DNA of 23,856 bases from Bacillota bacterium. Its GTDB lineage: Bacteria > Bacillota > Clostridia > Lachnospirales > Lachnospiraceae. Every line of letters starts with the position of its first letter. Positions within the stretch are counted from its first letter, which is position 1. The position numbers and the translations under genes are program-made. The DNA is taken from contig JAEZLH010000032.1 of NCBI GenBank assembly GCA_023435895.1, positions 1 through 23,856 on the forward strand, read 5' to 3'. Of the stretch, positions 7,662-15,666 are shown one piece after another. Below the pieces are notes generated by a model, which worked only from the letters and a program-made list of their open reading frames with translations, was not told the DNA's origin and did not search any database.

Positions 7662-8555
7662 TCAAGGCTTAACTAAACTACGGCTTAAAGGTTGAGGCGC
7701 TATGTTTTTCATAAGAAGAACCATACTGATCAAAGCCAGAATATTAAAAAGTGGAAAAATCAAAATCTCAGCAACATTCATCTCTACTCCGTTAATTGCC
7801 TGATTAATAATCATTGCACTAATACTAGTAAGCATTGTGATACTTTTTATTATGATTACAGAGGATAATAGATAGCCAAAAGGCTTATGCTTCATTAATA
7901 ATATTCCGGAAAGAATTGCAGTAGGAACAACGATTCCCAGATCCATTCCCTGTATGACTAATGTTGTATAATGCTCCAGCCCCACAGGGACATCACCGTT
8001 TGTTATAGATGGTGCCAATTTACCAATCCATAACATTCCAATCGCAAAGCCTATGAAGATCTGAAATATCCCCAAAAATTTTACCGGTAAATGCTCCGTA
8101 AACATTTGCGGCATTTTATTAATATCAAATGATAACAGGCATAGTATAAAAGCATATAAGCTGCACGACATTAGAATGACATATACTATAAAAAACGGAT
8201 TGTAATTCCAAAGAAAAGTATATGACATAAATGTATACAAAAAATACCCCAAAGTTCCCGTCAGCATTAATTTTCCTCTAAATGAACCCTTTAATGTGAA
8301 ACATAGTGAAAATATTAATAGTGGAACTCCCAGAATAAGTGTTATTAAGTCAGAAGCTTTGCCTTGTGAGACCGCACTAAGGGAGTCGTTCTTATAAAGT
8401 CCGCTTCCATATATTTTAATAACTTCTCCATGAATTGATTTGAACTCATATTCTCCCATACCGCCTTTTAATAGCAGACCAGCCGCACAAGAACATATAG
8501 AGAGAAGAATAATCCCAATTACTAAGATATTAATTGCTTTGTTATAGTTTTTCAC
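7662..8555 (-). CDS. Uncharacterised multi-pass membrane protein
   Basis: A 297-residue protein with about eight hydrophobic segments: one near residues 8-28, an exposed loop of about 40 residues, then the rest from about residue 70 onward. I do not recognise the family and see no catalytic motif. The start is a GTG (8553-8555) with an AGGAG site 8-9 bases upstream. An overlapping ATG just before it is out of frame and stops after two codons. It follows the flavodoxin-like gene after a 93-base gap and is probably the last gene of the MarR-controlled operon. Its role may be linked to redox or to export, but this is inference from position only. Confidence 0.75.
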   Translation of the reverse strand: MKNYNKAINILVIGIILLSICSCAAGLLLKGGMGEYEFKSIHGEVIKIYGSGLYKNDSLSAVSQGKASDLITLILGVPLLIFSLCFTLKGSFRGKLMLTGTLGYFLYTFMSYTFLWNYNPFFIVYVILMSCSLYAFILCLLSFDINKMPQMFTEHLPVKFLGIFQIFIGFAIGMLWIGKLAPSITNGDVPVGLEHYTTLVIQGMDLGIVVPTAILSGILLMKHKPFGYLLSSVIIIKSITMLTSISAMIINQAINGVEMNVAEILIFPLFNILALISMVLLMKNIAPQPLSRSLVKP

Positions 8556-8648
8556 AACATGTTCTCCTATTCTATTAATTATATAAAATACATCTATTTT
8601 TAAATACCTATGGAATTTATAACTTTCTCAATATTTTGCAATCGTTAA

Positions 8649-9134
8649 CTATTGATTCATTATATCTGCAAGTCTTTGAATATTGCTCGTTAGCTTAACT
8701 GGGTCTGCTTTACCTTCTTTTTCTTGTGCTTTTTTCATAAGCTTAGTCATCATCTTGTGTGCAAAGTTCATTTGATTTATCCTAAGTTCACCCCCAAAAC
8801 ATTCTGTTGTTATTGCTTGCTCAAGAAGTTCTTTTGGAAATGTACTGTTTAAAGCCTGCTCAAAATTATCAGGAAGACCACAACACAGAAATAATGCCAG
8901 GCGTTTTCCATGAAGTTGCTGTTGTTGAGCCACGCAGAACTCTTTTAGCTTTTTATGAAGCTGGCCCATATAAATTGATCCCCCTACCACGATTTGATCA
9001 AATTCCTTTAAAGGCGGTATTTGATCTTTTCCTATGTTTATCGCCAACGCTTCCCCCTTTAGAAGCTTTTTAAGTTCCTCTACACAATCTTTCGTAAAAC
9101 CGTATGTTGTTGCATATACAATTAATGTTTTCAT
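8649..9134 (-). CDS. Flavodoxin-like protein (HemG-type fold)
   Basis: A 161-residue cytoplasmic protein of the flavodoxin fold. The phosphate-binding loop of FMN is seen in VYATTYGFTKD (residues 6-16), and the second loop in VGGSIYMGQLHKKLKEF matches the Flavodoxin_5/HemG-like group. It probably carries electrons or reduces a small substrate. True HemG (protoporphyrinogen oxidase) cannot be claimed, because no heme genes are nearby. The ATG overlaps the stop of the upstream MarR gene by 4 bases (9131-9134), so the two are translated together. Confidence 0.85.
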   Translation of the reverse strand: MKTLIVYATTYGFTKDCVEELKKLLKGEALAINIGKDQIPPLKEFDQIVVGGSIYMGQLHKKLKEFCVAQQQQLHGKRLALFLCCGLPDNFEQALNSTFPKELLEQAITTECFGGELRINQMNFAHKMMTKLMKKAQEKEGKADPVKLTSNIQRLADIMNQ

Positions 9135-9613
9135 TCTTCTGCTTCTCCTTCCTCATTCTCATTTTCCATTATATACAGATTCTCCATGATTTTTCTTAAA
9201 ACCCTTGCTGCTGAAGTTATATCCTCTTCATTAATATCAGCAAATAATGCATTACTAAATTGCTCCCCTTTTGGCTGTGTTTTCTTCCAAAATTCGTTAC
9301 TTTCCTGGGTCATTATTATTCTGGTCACTCTCTTGTCCTTTTTGTCTTTCACTAACTGAAGCAAACTCTTCTCTTGTAGCTTTAGGGCAACCTGCTTAAT
9401 ATTCTGGTGAGAACTGCCCATCTCTTTTGCAACCTCCTTCAGAGTGGGAGAACTTTCAAATAAGCTGTCAACAACAATTGATAAAAACCATTGCTTTGAA
9501 GTCACCCCGAATTCTTTGAGATCTCGCTCAAGTAAGGTATCCATTTTGTTTGCAATCATTAAAAGTGCTCCAAACATATATTGTTTGTCAGGCATTTGTT
9601 CTGTTTTATTCAT
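9131..9613 (-). CDS. MarR-family regulator
   Basis: A winged-helix regulator of about 160 residues. The DNA-binding part reads TLKEVAKEMGSSHQNIKQVALKLQ, followed by the wing DKKDKRVTRI. Flanking helices would form the dimer. I chose ATG 9611-9613, which has AAGGA 8-9 bases upstream. ATG 9629-9631 adds six residues but has no ribosome site and falls in the operator region. The gene is first in an operon with a flavodoxin-like gene (4-base overlap) and a membrane protein. A long dyad covers its promoter, so it very likely represses the operon, and redox or small phenolic signals are plausible inducers. Confidence 0.9.
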   Translation of the reverse strand: MNKTEQMPDKQYMFGALLMIANKMDTLLERDLKEFGVTSKQWFLSIVVDSLFESSPTLKEVAKEMGSSHQNIKQVALKLQEKSLLQLVKDKKDKRVTRIIMTQESNEFWKKTQPKGEQFSNALFADINEEDITSAARVLRKIMENLYIMENENEEGEAEE

Positions 9614-9635
9614 AATCTCAATCCTTCGCATAATA

Positions 9636-9675
9636 ATAGGTAATGTGTTATCTATTTAGATAATACATTACCTAT
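9636..9675. promoter_or_regulatory. Long MarR operator dyad
   Basis: ATAGGTAATGTGTTATCTA (9636-9654) and TAGATAATACATTACCTAT (9657-9675) are inverted copies with one mismatch in 19, around a 2-base centre. It covers the -10 box and start region of the marR promoter. The length would allow two MarR dimers. Confidence 0.75.
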
Positions 9676-9689
9676 ATGTAATATGTCAA
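9660..9689 (-). promoter_or_regulatory. Promoter of the marR operon
   Basis: On the minus strand TTGACA (9684-9689) and TATTAT (9660-9665) are spaced by 18 bases. The -10 box lies inside the dyad operator. Confidence 0.6.
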
Positions 9690-9721
9690 TACAATATGTT
9701 AATGATTTCAAATAAATTAAA

Positions 9722-9755
9722 AAGTTAGAGAAAAAATTAACTTCTCCCCTAACTT
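9722..9755 (-). terminator. Terminator after the cadherin-like fragment
   Basis: AAGTTAG (9722-9728) pairs with CTAACTT (9749-9755), with further pairing inside. On the minus strand the stem is followed by a T-rich run, as expected for the end of the fragment's transcript. Confidence 0.55.
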
Positions 9756-9766
9756 CATTACGTTTA

Positions 9767-10147
9767 TTATCTTACTCTTTCTATTTTAATGATATAGATA
9801 GAATGGTTTTCACCATCCTCCGCAACTACCTTTAAAAATATTATCAATTCTTGATTGTTGATATCTAGGTTCTTTGATGGAATTTTCTGCGTACATTGAA
9901 AATCAGAATATAAATCCCAGGTAGCCTTATCACTGACCTTCACTTTAATTCCTACTGATGTTTTAGGGAATTTCACTATAGCATCAATATTATTACCCTT
10001 CAAAGTGGCATCTGCCGGGAGAATTACCTTTGTAACCTTTGCGTTAGAAGATTTTTCTCTCTTCATTGTTAATTTATACAGTAAAGAACTCCCACGTTCT
10101 CCTGTAATATTAATATATGCTGTATTAATACCTGATATTAGAACCAT
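9767..10147 (-). CDS. Cadherin-like domain fragment
   Basis: A 126-residue frame with one whole bacterial cadherin-like beta-sandwich domain (PF12733 type), about residues 38-126, ending YIIKIERVR. The first 35 residues (INTAYINITGERG, YKLTMKREKSS) look like the closing strands of a preceding copy of the same domain. So the frame appears to start inside a repeat. There is no signal peptide. The open frame runs upstream to about residue -22 without another start codon, and only a weak AAGGGG site precedes the ATG. I read it as the surviving C-terminal end of a larger surface protein, possibly no longer functional. Expression as a small protein is not excluded. Confidence 0.55.
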   Translation of the reverse strand: MVLISGINTAYINITGERGSSLLYKLTMKREKSSNAKVTKVILPADATLKGNNIDAIVKFPKTSVGIKVKVSDKATWDLYSDFQCTQKIPSKNLDINNQELIIFLKVVAEDGENHSIYIIKIERVR

Positions 10148-10250
10148 GTTATCAACACTGACCCCTTTCTTTGGCTTCCTTTCTGAGTATAAGAATTTAT
10201 CATTAAGTTTATGTTACATGTTTGTTCTCTACAAACTCTCACAAATAACG

Positions 10251-10296
10251 AAAAAAGAACAAAAAATGAATTTTTTTATCATTTATTGTTCTTTTT
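10251..10296 (-). terminator. Terminator of the two-component operon
   Basis: AAAAAGAACAA (10252-10262) pairs with TTGTTCTTTTT (10286-10296), extended by AAATGA/TCATTT inside. The stem begins right at the regulator stop codon and ends in a T-run on the minus strand. Confidence 0.75.
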
Positions 10297-10298
10297 AA

Positions 10299-11192
10299 TT
10301 ATTGATGTTTATTTATTGTTCGAGAATGATGTATTAATTCACTGAGTCTTCGTGAGTAACGTTCTCTTTCTATAATCGCCCACGGCCAATCGTCATTATA
10401 GAAATATCCATTTTTATAAATGCTTTCAGCTTTTTCAAGATACTTATTTTTCCCGCTATCTAAGTATTTTTTGCCTACCATTTCAAAATCATAGATATCT
10501 ATAGATACATCTTCTGTCTGTAATATATAGCAATCATTTGAATATTCGATTTTTAAATCAGTAATATTATATTCCTTTAAAACTTTGCGTACAGCCCAAA
10601 TAGCCGTCTGTAACTGAGCCAAAGCTTTGTCCGGTTCACAAGATGACCATATATCGTCGCAAATTCGATATTTGTCCATCCAGATTCCTTTATATTGTAG
10701 AAGATATGCTAATAATTCTCGCTGCTTTGCGCGACTCCATTTAACTTCTTGATCACCGTAATTTATTCCAAACTTATTAAAAAATTGAATTTTTAATGAT
10801 TGTTCCGTAATGTTTTTTAATCCAATCCTTTTTTCTAACCTGTTTAATGCCCTTTGTAATCGCTCTGGTCGGATTGGCTTTAACATATAGTCAACTGCAT
10901 TGATATCAAATGCTTCTGTTGCATATTGATTATATGCTGTTACAAAAAGAATCTCTATATCTGGAATCTTTTGAATCAATGCTTCTGCTAATTCCACACC
11001 GTCCATTTCTACCATATTAATGTCAAGAAATGCCACATCCGGTGTACTCACATTAATTTCTTCCAATGCCTGTAAAGGATTACTATACATGCCGGTAACT
11101 TTAATATCTGAATACTCTTCTAAAAGCTCCTTTAACTCCCCAATAAGTAATTGTTCATCATCAACAATAATTGCTCTCATTATATTCACCAC
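10299..11192 (-). CDS. Response regulator with SARP/BTAD-like output
   Basis: A receiver domain (about residues 5-120) has the acidic pair DD (11-12), the phosphorylated aspartate in FLDINM (D57) and the lysine in YMLKPI. It is followed by a winged-helix region (about 135-215, WSRAKQRELLAYLL, DKYRICDDIW) and a short helical segment like the start of a BTAD domain (about 215-297). This OmpR/SARP-like output differs from the LytTR domain that usually accompanies LytS-type kinases. The start is uncertain: GTG 11192 overlaps the kinase stop by 7 bases, GTG 11189 by 4, and ATG 11180 also reads in frame. The overlap means joint translation with the kinase. Its target genes are unknown. Confidence 0.88.
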   Translation of the reverse strand: MVNIMRAIIVDDEQLLIGELKELLEEYSDIKVTGMYSNPLQALEEINVSTPDVAFLDINMVEMDGVELAEALIQKIPDIEILFVTAYNQYATEAFDINAVDYMLKPIRPERLQRALNRLEKRIGLKNITEQSLKIQFFNKFGINYGDQEVKWSRAKQRELLAYLLQYKGIWMDKYRICDDIWSSCEPDKALAQLQTAIWAVRKVLKEYNITDLKIEYSNDCYILQTEDVSIDIYDFEMVGKKYLDSGKNKYLEKAESIYKNGYFYNDDWPWAIIERERYSRRLSELIHHSRTINKHQ

Positions 11193-13111
11193 GTCTTGCT
11201 ATTCCCCTTAATTCGAAAAGTTACAAGCGTCCCCTTGTCTATTTCACTATCAATTTCCAGATAAGAATTGCACAATAGCTTCAGTCTGCTATTAACATTC
11301 TTAATACCAACTCCACTCCCGGAACTTTCTCCTTGAAGAAGACTCTCTGCTTTCATTCGTTCCATGCCCATTCCATCATCTTCTACTTGTATAACTGCAT
11401 AGTCCTCTTGCTGAAACACACGAATAACGATTGTTTTCATTTGTGGTTGCCTAAGTATACCATGTCGTACTGCATTCTCAACAATGGGTTGTATGGTTAA
11501 AATCGGAATCATAATCTTAATATCTTCATTAATGTCATATATAATATTTATTCTATTGTTAAATCTTGCTTTTTCAATAGCCAGATACGCTTTTACCGTC
11601 TCAAGTTCTTTATTGATTGGGTAGAGGCCATTAATATGTTCGTATTGAAAACTACCTCTTAAGTAGTCTGATAAGTCACACAATAGTTCTTTTGCTTTTT
11701 TAGGTTCTCGCATAATTAAGGCTGAAACCGAACTAAGTGCATTATGAATAAAATGAGGTCTTATTTGCGCTTTTAAAAATGACAGTTCCGCTGCCAGTAA
11801 TTCGGCTGATGCTTTCTTTTCTTTCTCCAGAGTATCTGACAAACGTTCCGACAATATCCTTGATTGCTCAAAAGCATCTGAAAGTCGGCCCGCAATAATT
11901 ACCGAAAAGGCGAACAAAAATAGAAAAATACCAAAGGAAGTTAGTTCACCACGGGAATCATTAATTATATTTGATTGATAAAGCACATCGTGGATTCCAG
12001 TTAAAAGGATAAAAAATACCGTTGCAAGAATTAACCCAGCCCATTTCTGATTTATCAAATATACGTACATGACTTTAATCAAAGCATACACTACCATTGA
12101 GATACCGATGAATTCTATAGGAACAATAAATTTCGTGTAGAGTGAAACCGGAGTTATTATAATAAATGTGGTCATCCCAACTCCATAAGAAATCGCAAGT
12201 TTTTTCACCCTTTTATTTCTAATTCCTTCAAAAATAGTATTAACCAGCAAAACAATCAGTATTGGAATCCAAAACAAAGTAAAATAGGTAAGAAACACCA
12301 TTACATTGAAAGAAATAAGAGGGATTAATTTTTTGATCACCATGTCGCCATATAATGAGGTTCTTAGAATAAACACTAAACACAGTAGCATGAAATAAAA
12401 ACTGCTTTGATCTCTATGTAATGCGAAATAGAACGTACCATAATAGAGTGCCATAATAAAAAGACCACCTATTAAAAATGCATCCTTATAAATAATCATA
12501 CTTGTCATTGCTTCAATCTGTTCCGGTAATCCTAAATATATTGTATACCACAAACCACCCCTTGCATATACAAAATTCGACACTTGAATTATAATATCAA
12601 ATTCATTACCGAGAGGATAGAAACTACGTACCATCGGCTTATATTCCGGTTTGGAAGAAGCTGCATCTGTTCCTATTTTGCCGTTTGTTGCTATTTCTTG
12701 ATCATCAATCCACATTCGATAAGAGGTAGAAGCATTATCCATTCTTATGCTGAGTTTTTGCTTAGTATCTAAAACCCTAACTTTAAGTCGGTATGTACCA
12801 TACCCATATCCGCCGAACTTTTTACCCTCTTTCTCATAATCATTCCACGTATCAGGAATATGAACCAGTTGACAGCCTCTTGCTTTTCCATTTTGAAAAT
12901 CTGCTTTCGTTAGTAGTTGTTGATCATAGAATTCCCAATCTCCCACCATACTGGGTTGGCCCTCCAATAAGCTCCACCCCGTAAGGTCTAATAGTCCTTC
13001 TTGTGGAACAGGAACCTTACTTTTTGTTCCATAAAAAAATATACCTATTATTACTACTATTATAAAAATTGAGATCAATACCGTTATTTTTGATCTATTA
13101 ATTTTGTTCAT
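11186..13111 (-). CDS. LytS-like sensor histidine kinase (7TM)
   Basis: A 641-residue membrane sensor kinase. After one N-terminal membrane segment (about 9-28) comes an outside domain (about 40-195) with a jelly-roll-like look (WEFYDQQLL, GYGTYRLKVRV, RMWIDDQEI), as in 7TMR-DISM sensors. About seven membrane segments follow (208-405), then a coiled stretch. The His_kinase domain has KAQIRPHFIHNALSS (phosphorylated His about 453), and the ATPase part has QPIVENAVRHG and DDGMGM with GVGIKNVNSRL. An AAAGGAG site lies about 10 bases before the ATG. It is followed by the response regulator with overlapping ends. The signal is unknown; carbohydrate-like ligands are known for some DISM proteins. 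Confidence 0.9.
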   Translation of the reverse strand: MNKINRSKITVLISIFIIVVIIGIFFYGTKSKVPVPQEGLLDLTGWSLLEGQPSMVGDWEFYDQQLLTKADFQNGKARGCQLVHIPDTWNDYEKEGKKFGGYGYGTYRLKVRVLDTKQKLSIRMDNASTSYRMWIDDQEIATNGKIGTDAASSKPEYKPMVRSFYPLGNEFDIIIQVSNFVYARGGLWYTIYLGLPEQIEAMTSMIIYKDAFLIGGLFIMALYYGTFYFALHRDQSSFYFMLLCLVFILRTSLYGDMVIKKLIPLISFNVMVFLTYFTLFWIPILIVLLVNTIFEGIRNKRVKKLAISYGVGMTTFIIITPVSLYTKFIVPIEFIGISMVVYALIKVMYVYLINQKWAGLILATVFFILLTGIHDVLYQSNIINDSRGELTSFGIFLFLFAFSVIIAGRLSDAFEQSRILSERLSDTLEKEKKASAELLAAELSFLKAQIRPHFIHNALSSVSALIMREPKKAKELLCDLSDYLRGSFQYEHINGLYPINKELETVKAYLAIEKARFNNRINIIYDINEDIKIMIPILTIQPIVENAVRHGILRQPQMKTIVIRVFQQEDYAVIQVEDDGMGMERMKAESLLQGESSGSGVGIKNVNSRLKLLCNSYLEIDSEIDKGTLVTFRIKGNSKTW

Positions 13112-13189
13112 CTGTCGTAATCTCCTTTCCCAAAGATATGGGAATTTATCTTTCTGTAACTGTATAAATTTATTGCACCCTTTCTAAAA

Positions 13190-13218
13190 AGTATAACACA
13201 TGAATTGTAAAATGATAA
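13190..13218 (-). promoter_or_regulatory. Promoter of the two-component operon
   Basis: On the minus strand TTATCA (13213-13218) and TATACT (13190-13195) are spaced by 17 bases, about 80 bases before the kinase ATG. Confidence 0.45.
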
Positions 13219-13299
13219 TTAGATTTCTAACACCATTCATCAATTATTAACGAATGATAAGTATATACGCTAGTATGAGATATTTTTAATCTTTCTTTA

Positions 13300-13328
13300 A
13301 TGACAAAGATAAGTGAATTTAGTATTAT
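13300..13328 (+). promoter_or_regulatory. Promoter of the kup leader
   Basis: ATGACA (13300-13305) and TATTAT (13323-13328) are spaced by 17 bases. Transcription would start near 13335, giving a leader of about 200 bases before the potassium-transporter gene. Apart from the two promoters and the attenuator hairpin I see nothing clear in 13112-13533. Confidence 0.45.
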
Positions 13329-13422
13329 CTTTTTATCAAGAGGAGGTAGCTGACATTCTGAAATGTTTATGTAGTGTCAAGTTGATTATCTTTCATAATC
13401 TGCTTCATAACTAAGTAGCAAG

Positions 13423-13466
13423 ACTTTTGTTGTAACGGAAAATACGTTTCAATCGAAGTTTTTTTT
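13423..13466 (+). terminator. Intrinsic terminator in the kup leader
   Basis: ACTTTTGTTG (13423-13432) pairs with CAATCGAAGT (13450-13459) with one mismatch and wobble pairs, and AACG (13434-13437) with CGTT (13445-13448) inside. A run of eight T follows (13459-13466). It lies about 65 bases upstream of the ATG and on the same strand. So it would stop transcription before the gene unless an alternative fold forms. Confidence 0.55.
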
Positions 13467-13533
13467 ATTAACAACACAATTTTTATATTAGTTTGGAAAT
13501 CATAATAATAAAATAAGTTAAAGGAAAACAAAG

Positions 13534-15594
13534 ATGAAGGAATTAATAAAGAATAAGAATGTTTCAAAACTTACATTAGGAGGAATTCTGGTCACTTTGG
13601 GCATTGTTTATGGAGATATTGGAACCTCTCCTCTATATGTTATGAAATCAGTCATTCATGGCAATGGAGGTCTGGAAAATGTCTCTGAAAACTTTATACT
13701 CGGAACCTTATCCCTCGTTTTTTGGACGATTACCATTTTAACAACAATCAAATATGTACTGATTACACTTCGAGCTGATAATAAAGGCGAAGGTGGTGTC
13801 TTCTCCCTATATACCCTGGTAAGAAGTCAGGGAAAATGGTTGATTATACCTGCCATCATCGGTGGATCAGCACTTTTAGCAGACGGGATGCTGACCCCTG
13901 CGGTTACGGTTACCTCCGCAGTGGAAGGTCTTTCCTTAATTCCCAGTCTCAGTAATGTATTCGGTGAGCAAAAGAATATCATAATAATTGTCTTAGTGAT
14001 TATTTTCCTGCTGTTCTTTATACAACATATTGGAACTGACCTAATTGGAAAATTATTTGGTCCGATTATGTTCGTTTGGTTCAGTTCGCTTGCAGTGTTT
14101 GGTATTATTAGCCTCTCAAAGGACTTAACCTTATTACGTGCATTATCACCTCATTATGCAATTCAGATCCTCTTTAGTGATGATAATAAAATTGGCTTCT
14201 TTATTCTTGGTAGTATATTTCTATCTTCAACAGGAGCGGAAGCACTTTATTCGGATCTCGGTCATGTGGGAAGAAGAAACATCTATTCCAGTTGGCCTTT
14301 TGTTAAGATTTGTCTTCTCTTGAATTACTTTGGACAAGGTGCATGGGTTCTTTCCGCAAAAAGTAATTCTGAACATTATGATTCGCTTCATTTGAATCCC
14401 TTTTTTCAAATGATTCCTGATGGATTTTTGATTTTTGGAATTATCATATCCACTTTGGCAGCCATAATAGCTTCACAAGCATTGATATCCGGGTCTTTTA
14501 CCTTAGTATCTGAAGCAATCAAATTAAATTTGTTGCCAAGATTGCACACCTTATATACTTCAACTATGAAAGGACAAATCTATATTCCTTCTGTTAATAA
14601 GATTTTATTTCTTGCCTGTACTGCCATTGTTCTCTATTTTAAGGACTCAGAACATATGGAAGCTGCGTACGGACTTGCAATCACCATTACAATGCTAATG
14701 ACAACCATTTTATTATTCAGTTACTTAAGGAAGAAAAAAGCACCATTATTGATATCCATAGCAATGCTACTCTTCTTTATGAGTCTTGAACTCTCCTTCT
14801 TTATTGCGAATGTAGTAAAATTCATACATGGTGGTTTTGTAGCGGTAATCATCGCTTTAATGATTCTCACCATTATGTTTATCTGGTATAAAGCTTATTC
14901 CATTAAAGACCGTTTGTTAGAAAATGTTCCTGTAAAGGATTACATTGATCAGCTAGATCAACTTCGCAAAGATGAAAGCCAGCCAAAATATACCACAAAT
15001 CTGGTGTGCCTAACCAGTTGTAAAAACCCCAAAGAAATTGACCACAAAATCATGTATTTCATCCTTGACAAACGACCAAAGAAAGCTGATGTATATTGGT
15101 TTGTTAACATAACTGTCACGGATGAGCCTTATCAAGCGGAATACACGGTGGATACCTATGGAACCTCCTTTATTGTGAATGTTCATTTGGAATTAGGATT
15201 TCGGGTAGATCAGAAATTAAATGTCTTCTTACGTCAAATATCTACCGATTTAGTGGAGAATGGTGAAATTGCTCCTCAATCCTGCAAATACAGTACTATG
15301 CCAGACCGTAAACTCGGGGATTTTCGTTTTGTTTTAATCCAGGAAGTACTCTCCCACGAATCTAATCTTAATTTTTGGGATAGCCTGATTTTAAAGAGCA
15401 GGTTATTTATTAAAAAGTTCACAGTTTCACCCTCCAATTGGTTTGGTCTAGATACCAGTGATGTGTATATTGAAAAGGTGCCTTTAATTATCGGAAAGCA
15501 AAGATGTACTGTATTGAAAAGAACAAATACTACAAAAAGATCAAACGCACCACATGCAACAAGAAGAAGTAATACGTTAAAGAGAAAGAAATAA
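13534..15594 (+). CDS. kup: Kup-type potassium transporter
   Basis: A 686-residue potassium uptake protein of the KUP/HAK family, near the usual length. It takes up K+ with protons across the cytoplasmic membrane. The family signature GIVYGDIGTSPLYV lies in the first membrane segment. About twelve membrane segments run to about residue 455, with conserved DNKGEGG and SGSFTLVSEA stretches, and a soluble C-terminal domain follows (about 460-686). The extreme C-terminus is rich in Lys, Arg and Thr (KRTNTTKRSN, RRSNTLKRKK), which is odd and may be a species-specific tail. An AAAGGA site lies 8 bases before the ATG. The gene stands alone, with its own leader containing a terminator. Confidence 0.95.
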   Translation: MKELIKNKNVSKLTLGGILVTLGIVYGDIGTSPLYVMKSVIHGNGGLENVSENFILGTLSLVFWTITILTTIKYVLITLRADNKGEGGVFSLYTLVRSQGKWLIIPAIIGGSALLADGMLTPAVTVTSAVEGLSLIPSLSNVFGEQKNIIIIVLVIIFLLFFIQHIGTDLIGKLFGPIMFVWFSSLAVFGIISLSKDLTLLRALSPHYAIQILFSDDNKIGFFILGSIFLSSTGAEALYSDLGHVGRRNIYSSWPFVKICLLLNYFGQGAWVLSAKSNSEHYDSLHLNPFFQMIPDGFLIFGIIISTLAAIIASQALISGSFTLVSEAIKLNLLPRLHTLYTSTMKGQIYIPSVNKILFLACTAIVLYFKDSEHMEAAYGLAITITMLMTTILLFSYLRKKKAPLLISIAMLLFFMSLELSFFIANVVKFIHGGFVAVIIALMILTIMFIWYKAYSIKDRLLENVPVKDYIDQLDQLRKDESQPKYTTNLVCLTSCKNPKEIDHKIMYFILDKRPKKADVYWFVNITVTDEPYQAEYTVDTYGTSFIVNVHLELGFRVDQKLNVFLRQISTDLVENGEIAPQSCKYSTMPDRKLGDFRFVLIQEVLSHESNLNFWDSLILKSRLFIKKFTVSPSNWFGLDTSDVYIEKVPLIIGKQRCTVLKRTNTTKRSNAPHATRRSNTLKRKK

Positions 15595-15602
15595 GAAGAA
15601 AA

Positions 15603-15643
15603 AAATGGCTGTTCAACATAATAATAATTTTGAACAGCCATTT
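15603..15643. terminator. Two-way terminator between kup and the importer
   Basis: AAATGGCTGTTCA (15603-15615) pairs perfectly with TGAACAGCCATTT (15631-15643). On the minus strand the stem is followed by a T-run, which gives a strong end for the importer operon. On the plus strand it lies just after kup. Confidence 0.8.
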
Positions 15644-15666
15644 AGAATAAATGATAACACTTTTAT

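Noticed and set aside
8807..9073. 88-residue plus-strand frame opposite the flavodoxin-like gene
   Set aside because: It is a shadow of a gene with clear FMN-binding motifs.
8649..9134. HemG protoporphyrinogen oxidase
   Set aside because: Only the general flavodoxin fold is supported; no heme genes are nearby.
13300..13533. ydaO-type c-di-AMP riboswitch ahead of kup
   Set aside because: The conserved core sequences of that class are not recognisable; only the terminator is clear.
13367..13567. 66-residue minus-strand frame in the kup leader
   Set aside because: It overlaps the start of kup, has no ribosome site and shows no family resemblance.
15276..15641. 121-residue minus-strand frame
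   Set aside because: It lies mostly inside kup and starts in the terminator hairpin; it is the shadow of kup codons.
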